A stretch of 64,000 bases of DNA, taken from positions 558,001 to 622,000 of the forward strand of contig CAVTOG010000015.1 in assembly GCA_963736325.1 (NCBI GenBank), in the 5' to 3' direction. The stretch comes from Actinoallomurus sp963736325. Its GTDB lineage: Bacteria; Actinomycetota; Actinomycetes; Streptosporangiales; Streptosporangiaceae. The notes below the pieces were generated by a model. That model searched no databases. It was not told where the DNA came from and saw nothing but the letters and a program-made list of their open reading frames with translations. Shown here one piece after another: positions 59,746 through 64,000 of the stretch. Both the position numbers and the translations under genes were made by a program. Each line of letters opens with the position of its first letter. Position 1 is the first letter of the stretch.

Positions 59746-60846
59746 GTGCACAAAGAGAAGAAGACGCTCGCCGAACTCGGCGTCAGCCGCAGATCGGCCC
59801 TGAAGGCCGCCCTCGGCGCGGGCGTCCTGGCCGCGGTGCCGGGCACCGCACTCGCCGCCACGAAGCGGCCCGCCCTCATCGGCGGCGGCAAGATCGCGAA
59901 CCTCACCGGCCCCGCCGAGACCGGCCCCTTCGCCGCACCCTGGACGGACCTGGGCATCCCCGCGCGCTGCCCCAACGGCTCGATGCTGTTCGTCTGCGGC
60001 GACACCTTCGATGGCGGCGGCGTCGGCGGCCCCGACTGGCGCGCGCCGGTCGGCCTGCGGTCGAGCAACGGCGACGTCAACTCCCTGCGCATCGACGGCA
60101 GCGTCGGCGGCTCGCACGCCAACGGCCTCGTTCCGGAAGGGCACGTGCCGGTCCCCGGCGGGAACACGACGGCGATCCCGTCGGACGTCTTCACCGTCGG
60201 CGGCACGATGTACATGCACCTGATGCGCGGCCTGATCTACCAGACCGACCACTCGGACTTCTGGCGGTCCACCGACAACGGCGAGACCTGGGAGTACCTG
60301 TGCCAGTGGCCGGGGAACCAGTACGGTGGCCAGTTCCAGCAGAAGACGTACGCCGTGGCCGACGACGGTTACTGCTACGTCCTGTCGACGGTGTTCAACC
60401 GCGACGTCGTATCCGGGCTCCTGCTCCACCGCGTCCCGCAGGACCAGCTCGGCAACCCCGGCGCGTACCAGCCGTGGGGATTCGCGAACAACGTGTGGGC
60501 CTGGGGCAACCCCCCGTCGACCATCACCGGGGCGCGCAGGTGGGGTGAGATCTGCTTCCGCGCGATGGACGGCCAGTACGCCTTCACCTGGCTGAACATG
60601 GACGTCCTCTCGATGCGCGCCCAGGTGTTCCCCCTGCCGACCTCGAACCTGTTCACCACGCCCGAGCAGACGATCATCGTCCCGACGGTGCCGGGTGCCG
60701 AGGGCGGCAACGCGGTCGCCAGCCCGTACGGCGGGTTCATCGTTCCCGGATCGACCTTCGACGACTTCCACATCACCGTCAGCCAGTGGTTCGACAACCA
60801 GAACTACCGGGTCATGCACTACCGCATCACCGGCCTGGCGCACTGA
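59746..60846 (+). CDS. Tat-exported DUF4185-family (GH183-like) protein
   Basis: A 366-residue protein. The N-terminus contains the twin-arginine signal SRRSALK followed by a hydrophobic stretch ending GTALAA, so export through Tat is likely. The mature part is a DUF4185 domain: FVCGDTFDGGGVGGPDWRA, MYMHLMRGLIYQ, STDNGETWEYLCQWPG, GGFIVPGSTFDDFHITVSQWF. DUF4185 proteins from mycobacteria and relatives were recently characterised as endo-D-arabinanases (family GH183, recalled from the literature). Five-bladed propeller repeats are likely. The GTG start follows AGAGGAG. A LacI operator covers its promoter. Confidence 0.85.
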   Translation: MHKEKKTLAELGVSRRSALKAALGAGVLAAVPGTALAATKRPALIGGGKIANLTGPAETGPFAAPWTDLGIPARCPNGSMLFVCGDTFDGGGVGGPDWRAPVGLRSSNGDVNSLRIDGSVGGSHANGLVPEGHVPVPGGNTTAIPSDVFTVGGTMYMHLMRGLIYQTDHSDFWRSTDNGETWEYLCQWPGNQYGGQFQQKTYAVADDGYCYVLSTVFNRDVVSGLLLHRVPQDQLGNPGAYQPWGFANNVWAWGNPPSTITGARRWGEICFRAMDGQYAFTWLNMDVLSMRAQVFPLPTSNLFTTPEQTIIVPTVPGAEGGNAVASPYGGFIVPGSTFDDFHITVSQWFDNQNYRVMHYRITGLAH

Positions 60847-60851
60847 GCGGC

Positions 60852-60879
60852 GAGGCCGGCCCGGAGACGGGCCGGCCTC
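60852..60879. terminator. Bidirectional hairpin terminator
   Basis: GAGGCCGGCCCG (60852-60863) and its complement (60868-60879) form a perfect 12-bp stem with a GAGA loop. It lies between the convergent DUF4185 and kinase genes and overlaps the kinase stop codon by two bases. Confidence 0.8.
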
Positions 60880-62371
60880 ATCGCGCGTCGCGTGACAGCG
60901 CCGCGAGCACGTGCGCGGCGTCGCGCGTCGCCGGGTAGAGGCCGCGGTACAGGCCGTACAGGGTCTCGTACGTCGATCCGGCCGCCGGGTCGGGCTCGAT
61001 GACGTCCAGGACCGGGTTCCAGCCGGTGGTGTCGACGCCGACGACGCGCGCGGCGAGCAGCGCGTCGCCGTAGCAGGCGCCGACGGTCACGGACGGCAGC
61101 ACCTGCGGGCGCCCGAGCACGTCCGAGACGATCTGCGTCCAGAGCCCGCCCTTGGTGCCGCCGCCGACCGCGACCAGGCGCCGTGCCTCGCCGCCCGCCG
61201 ACCGCATCGCCTCCAGGTTGTGCCGGACGCCGAACGCCGTGGCCTCCAGCGCCGCGCGGTAGAGCTGACCGCGCCCGTGGCCGAGTGTGAGGCCGAGCAC
61301 GAGCCCCCGCGCGTCCGGGTCGAACAGCGGCGTCCGCTCGCCGGCGAAGTAGGGCAGCATGAGCAGTCCGCCCGCACCGGCGCCGGCCGCGCGCGCCTCC
61401 TCGGTCAGCTCCGCGTACGACCCGCCGGTGAGATCGCGCAGCCACGCCGTGACCGCGCCGGACGTCGCCATTCCGGCCGCGAGGTCGTACGTCCCGTGCT
61501 CGACGCCGACCGTTCCCCACAGGCCCGGCCACGTACGACGCCGGCCGAGCACCTCGATCAGGAACATCGTCGTCCCGTACATGACCATGACGTCGCCCGG
61601 CGCGGTCACGCCCACGCTGACCGCCTCGGCCCACGCGTCGATCGTGCCCGCGATGACCGGGGTGCCCGCCGCGAGCCCGGTCCGCGACGCCGCCGACGGG
61701 GTGACCGTGCCCGCGACCTCGCCGGGCCACAGCAGCGGCGGCAGGTCGAGGCCCGGCGCGATCTCCTCGGCCCAGTCGCCGATCCAGGCGTGCTCACGGC
61801 TGTCGTACAGCGGAGTGCACTGGCTCGCCGAGTGGTGGTCCAGCACGTACGCGCCGGTCAGCTCGTGCACGAGGTACGAACTGGCCATGAACAGGCGGCG
61901 GGTCCGCGACCAGACCTCCGGCTCGTGACGCCGCAGCCAGGCCAGCTTCGGCCCGACCGCCTGGGTGGTCAGCGGCGAACCGCCCCGCTCCACGACCTCC
62001 TCCGCGCCGTACCACGCCGTCAGCTCGTCGATCTCCTCGACCGCGCGCGTGTCGACGCCGTACAGGATCGCCGGGCGCAGCGGCTCGCCGTCCGCGGTGG
62101 CGGGCAGTGCGCACGGCCCGATCCCGCTGACGCCGACCGCCGCGACCCGCGCCGCCGTACGCGCAGGGTCGCCCTCGGCGTCGAGCAGCTCGCGCACGAC
62201 CGAGGTGAACCCCGCCCACCACACCGAACGCGCGTCGTGCTCGGCCCAGCCCGGGTGCGGGCTGGACACCGCGTGCTCGCGTACGGCGGTGGCGACGACG
62301 GCGCCGTCCGGAGTCGTGAGCACGCCCTTCGCACTCGACGTGCCGATGTCGACACCGAGCAGCAGGCTCAT
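60878..62371 (-). CDS. FGGY-family carbohydrate kinase
   Basis: A 497-residue sugar kinase. LLLGVDIGTSSAKGVL (residues 3-18) binds phosphate. TIDAW near residue 250 carries the catalytic Asp, and LVAVGGGTKGGLWTQIVSDVLGRPQVLP near residue 400 binds adenine. The family phosphorylates glycerol, xylulose, ribulose, gluconate and other polyols; the substrate cannot be read from sequence alone. It lies downstream of a sugar-binding lipoprotein and a ribose-type permease in one operon, so it phosphorylates the imported sugar or its keto form. ATG at 62371 follows AAGGGAG. Confidence 0.92.
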   Translation of the reverse strand: MSLLLGVDIGTSSAKGVLTTPDGAVVATAVREHAVSSPHPGWAEHDARSVWWAGFTSVVRELLDAEGDPARTAARVAAVGVSGIGPCALPATADGEPLRPAILYGVDTRAVEEIDELTAWYGAEEVVERGGSPLTTQAVGPKLAWLRRHEPEVWSRTRRLFMASSYLVHELTGAYVLDHHSASQCTPLYDSREHAWIGDWAEEIAPGLDLPPLLWPGEVAGTVTPSAASRTGLAAGTPVIAGTIDAWAEAVSVGVTAPGDVMVMYGTTMFLIEVLGRRRTWPGLWGTVGVEHGTYDLAAGMATSGAVTAWLRDLTGGSYAELTEEARAAGAGAGGLLMLPYFAGERTPLFDPDARGLVLGLTLGHGRGQLYRAALEATAFGVRHNLEAMRSAGGEARRLVAVGGGTKGGLWTQIVSDVLGRPQVLPSVTVGACYGDALLAARVVGVDTTGWNPVLDVIEPDPAAGSTYETLYGLYRGLYPATRDAAHVLAALSRDAR

Positions 62372-62396
62372 GACGCTCCCTTCGTCCGCGGTCCGG

Positions 62397-63389
62397 TCAG
62401 CCGCCGATCTTGCCTGCCATGTCGTACTGCTTGTAGAGCTGCGCGGCGGTGTCCCTGGTGACCTGCGTGGTGTGCAGGACCTGTTCCTTGGCGACCTGCC
62501 CGCCGTGCGCGAGCGCGTCGGCCGTCTCGGCGGCCTCCTTGGCGCACGTCGGGTAGACGAAGGTGCTGGACAGCTCGCCGAGCTGCACCGCGCGGATGCC
62601 ACCGTCGGGGATGGCCAGGCCGTCGATGCCGATGAACTTGATCTTGCCTTCGCGGTGCTGTGCCTTGGCGGACAGGTACGCGCCGAGCGTCATCGGGTCA
62701 TTGTGCCCGTACACCAGGTCGATCTTGGGGAACCGGGTGAGCCACTGCTGCATGATCGGCACGGCGGAATCCTTCAGCCACTTGGCCTCACGGTCCGCGA
62801 TGATCTTGATCTTGGGGTTCGCCTTGATGCCGTCGCGGAAGCCCTTGTCCCGGTCGATCTGCGGCTGGTCGGACAGGATGCCGCGCAGCTCGACCACGTT
62901 GCCGCCGTCCGGCAGCTCCTTGACGGCCTCCTCGCCCGCCTTCTTGCCGATCTCGTAGTTGTCGCCGCCGATGAAGGAGCTGTAGCAGTCCGTGTTGACG
63001 CTCCGGTCGAGGATCACGACGGGGATCTTGGCCTGGCAGGCCTGCTCGACGACGGCGGTCAGCGGAGCCGGCTCGTTCGGCGAGACGATCAGCACGTCCA
63101 CCTTCCGCTGGATGAAGTTCTGCACCTGGCCGACCTGCGTGGCGCTCGACTGGTGCGCGTCGGCGATCGGCAGCAGCTTCATGCCCGGATGCTGCTTCAT
63201 GTAGTACTGGAGCTGCAGGTTGAGCTGTGCGCGGTACGGCTCGGCGTTGTTCGACTGGGAGTAGCCGACGACGAACTCCGACTTGTCTCCGGAGCCGCCG
63301 CTCGTGCTCGACGGCGCCTTGGAGGCACAGCCCGCCGCCAGCGCCGTCATCGCGGCGACCGCGACCAGAGGGCGAATGAGAGATCTCAT
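62397..63389 (-). CDS. Sugar ABC transporter substrate-binding lipoprotein (RbsB-like)
   Basis: A 330-residue lipoprotein with lipobox LAAGC (Cys21) and a Ser/Gly linker SSTSGGSG. The mature part has the Peripla_BP_4 fold: VVGYSQSNNAEPYRAQLNLQLQ, LIVSPNEPAPLTAVVEQACQAKIPVVILDRSV and VYGHNDPMTLGAYLSA. This is the ribose/xylose/inositol-type binding protein group. Its ATG overlaps the permease stop codon by four bases (ATGA), so permease and binding protein are translated together. Ligand unknown; context suggests a pentose or related sugar. Confidence 0.93.
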   Translation of the reverse strand: MRSLIRPLVAVAAMTALAAGCASKAPSSTSGGSGDKSEFVVGYSQSNNAEPYRAQLNLQLQYYMKQHPGMKLLPIADAHQSSATQVGQVQNFIQRKVDVLIVSPNEPAPLTAVVEQACQAKIPVVILDRSVNTDCYSSFIGGDNYEIGKKAGEEAVKELPDGGNVVELRGILSDQPQIDRDKGFRDGIKANPKIKIIADREAKWLKDSAVPIMQQWLTRFPKIDLVYGHNDPMTLGAYLSAKAQHREGKIKFIGIDGLAIPDGGIRAVQLGELSSTFVYPTCAKEAAETADALAHGGQVAKEQVLHTTQVTRDTAAQLYKQYDMAGKIGG

Positions 63390-64000
63390 GATGCGTCTCC
63401 TTCTCGGGGTGAGGAGCCGACCAGGCGCCTGATCGGAGCGAAGAAGCCGGGCCGCTGCAGGACGACCGCCGCGACGACGATCAGGCCCTTGATGACGAGC
63501 TGCCAGTTGTCGCTGACCGCGTTCAGCCCCAGCACGTTGTCCAGGAGAGTGAGGATCAGCGCGCCGACGAACGTGCCGACGATGGTGCCCCGGCCGCCGG
63601 CCAGGCTCGTGCCGCCGATGACGGCGGCCGCGATGGCGTCCAGCTCGAACGACGTGCCGGCGAGCGGGTCGGCGGAGGCGCTGTAGGCGGCGTCGATGGG
63701 CCCGGCGAAGCCCGCGAGCATGCCGGACAGCACGAACACGGCGATCGTCACCTCGGCCACGTTGACGCCGGACAGCCGGGCCGCCGTCGCGTTGCCGCCG
63801 ACGGCGTACACGTGGCGGCCGAACCGCGTACGGGACAGGATGAGCTGGAAGACGACGCAGACGACGACGAGCGCGAGCACCGGGTAGTAGACGCCCTCGC
63901 CCAGCACGCCCGTCAGCACGTTGTGCCCGGGCGTGCCCAGGTCCTGGAACTGCGCCGAGTGCGGCGTCAGGTGACCCTGGTCGTTGACGACCTGCGTGCC
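63386..64000 (-). CDS. Sugar ABC transporter permease (RbsC-like), N-terminal part outside window
   Basis: A BPD_transp_2-type permease whose reading frame is open through the end of the window; the visible 204 codons are its C-terminal part. LALVVVCVVFQLILSRTRFGRHVYAVGGNATAARLSGV, FAGPIDAAYSASADPLAGTSFELDAIAAAVIGGTSLAGGRGTIVGTFVGALIL and PIRRLV are standard ribose-type permease segments with about six helices visible. It imports the sugar bound by the lipoprotein encoded next. The ATP-binding protein is expected upstream, outside the window. A GTG at 63919 is internal, not the true start. Confidence 0.92.
   Translation of the reverse strand, partial: GTQVVNDQGHLTPHSAQFQDLGTPGHNVLTGVLGEGVYYPVLALVVVCVVFQLILSRTRFGRHVYAVGGNATAARLSGVNVAEVTIAVFVLSGMLAGFAGPIDAAYSASADPLAGTSFELDAIAAAVIGGTSLAGGRGTIVGTFVGALILTLLDNVLGLNAVSDNWQLVIKGLIVVAAVVLQRPGFFAPIRRLVGSSPREGDAS

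Overview
The window is a high-GC stretch of chromosome from an actinomycete. The compact four-base gene overlaps, frequent GTG/TTG starts, SARP-type activator, F420-linked enzymes (DDN nitroreductase and LLM oxidoreductase families), SecA2-like ATPase, Asp-type MurA and abundance of secreted or lipoprotein hydrolases suggest a Streptosporangiales/Thermomonosporaceae-like organism. That placement is inferred from gene content and not proven. I see no rRNA, tRNA, CRISPR array, insertion sequence, prophage or plasmid module.

Layout. Position 2-331 is the tail of a soluble transhydrogenase, followed by a probable gene relic and a DUF574 methyltransferase. Positions 2176-9958 form one translationally coupled purine/ureide operon: OHCU decarboxylase, HIU hydrolase, uricase, xanthine dehydrogenase FAD and 2Fe-2S subunits, 8-oxoguanine deaminase, glycerate kinase, allantoinase and allantoicase. 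It can take 8-oxoguanine or urate through allantoin and allantoate to ureidoglycolate plus urea. The molybdenum subunit of xanthine dehydrogenase is absent. Positions 9963-11419 hold a duplicated SnoaL pair divergent from a TetR regulator, with two identical operators between them.

Positions 11429-24485 are a mosaic of single genes: two serine hydrolases of the beta-lactamase fold, an oxidoreductase, a WYL regulator, a Vps62-like membrane protein, an enolase-superfamily protein without its catalytic lysines, a degenerate LCP-type protein, GuaB1-type GMP reductase and a polysaccharide deacetylase. Positions 24720-31525 carry regulators (AfsR/SARP, double Lrp/AsnC, LysR) and an MFS exporter. 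Positions 31587-34547 carry gmd, divergent from a Rieske-FolP2 pair, then a CGNR regulator. Positions 34734-46613 include a sedolisin, a flavin oxidoreductase, an amidase, two Nudix hydrolases, an MgtC-like protein, a glycosyltransferase and a DUF2236 oxygenase. Positions 46615-50206 pair an Asp-type MurA paralogue with SecA2.

Positions 50228-56637 include an HNH protein whose leader contains an intrinsic terminator, a divergent aldolase/PucR pair, LysE and an RNase Sa homologue. The last 6 kb is a LacI-controlled sugar locus. The LacI gene and a Tat-exported DUF4185 (GH183-like) enzyme share GAAATCGATTTC operators. They face a convergent kinase, sugar-binding lipoprotein and ribose-type permease operon. 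The most interesting items are this candidate D-arabinan or related glycan utilisation system, the attenuator-like leader of the HNH gene, the Rieske-FolP2 pair with a TTA codon, and the pseudo-enolase.
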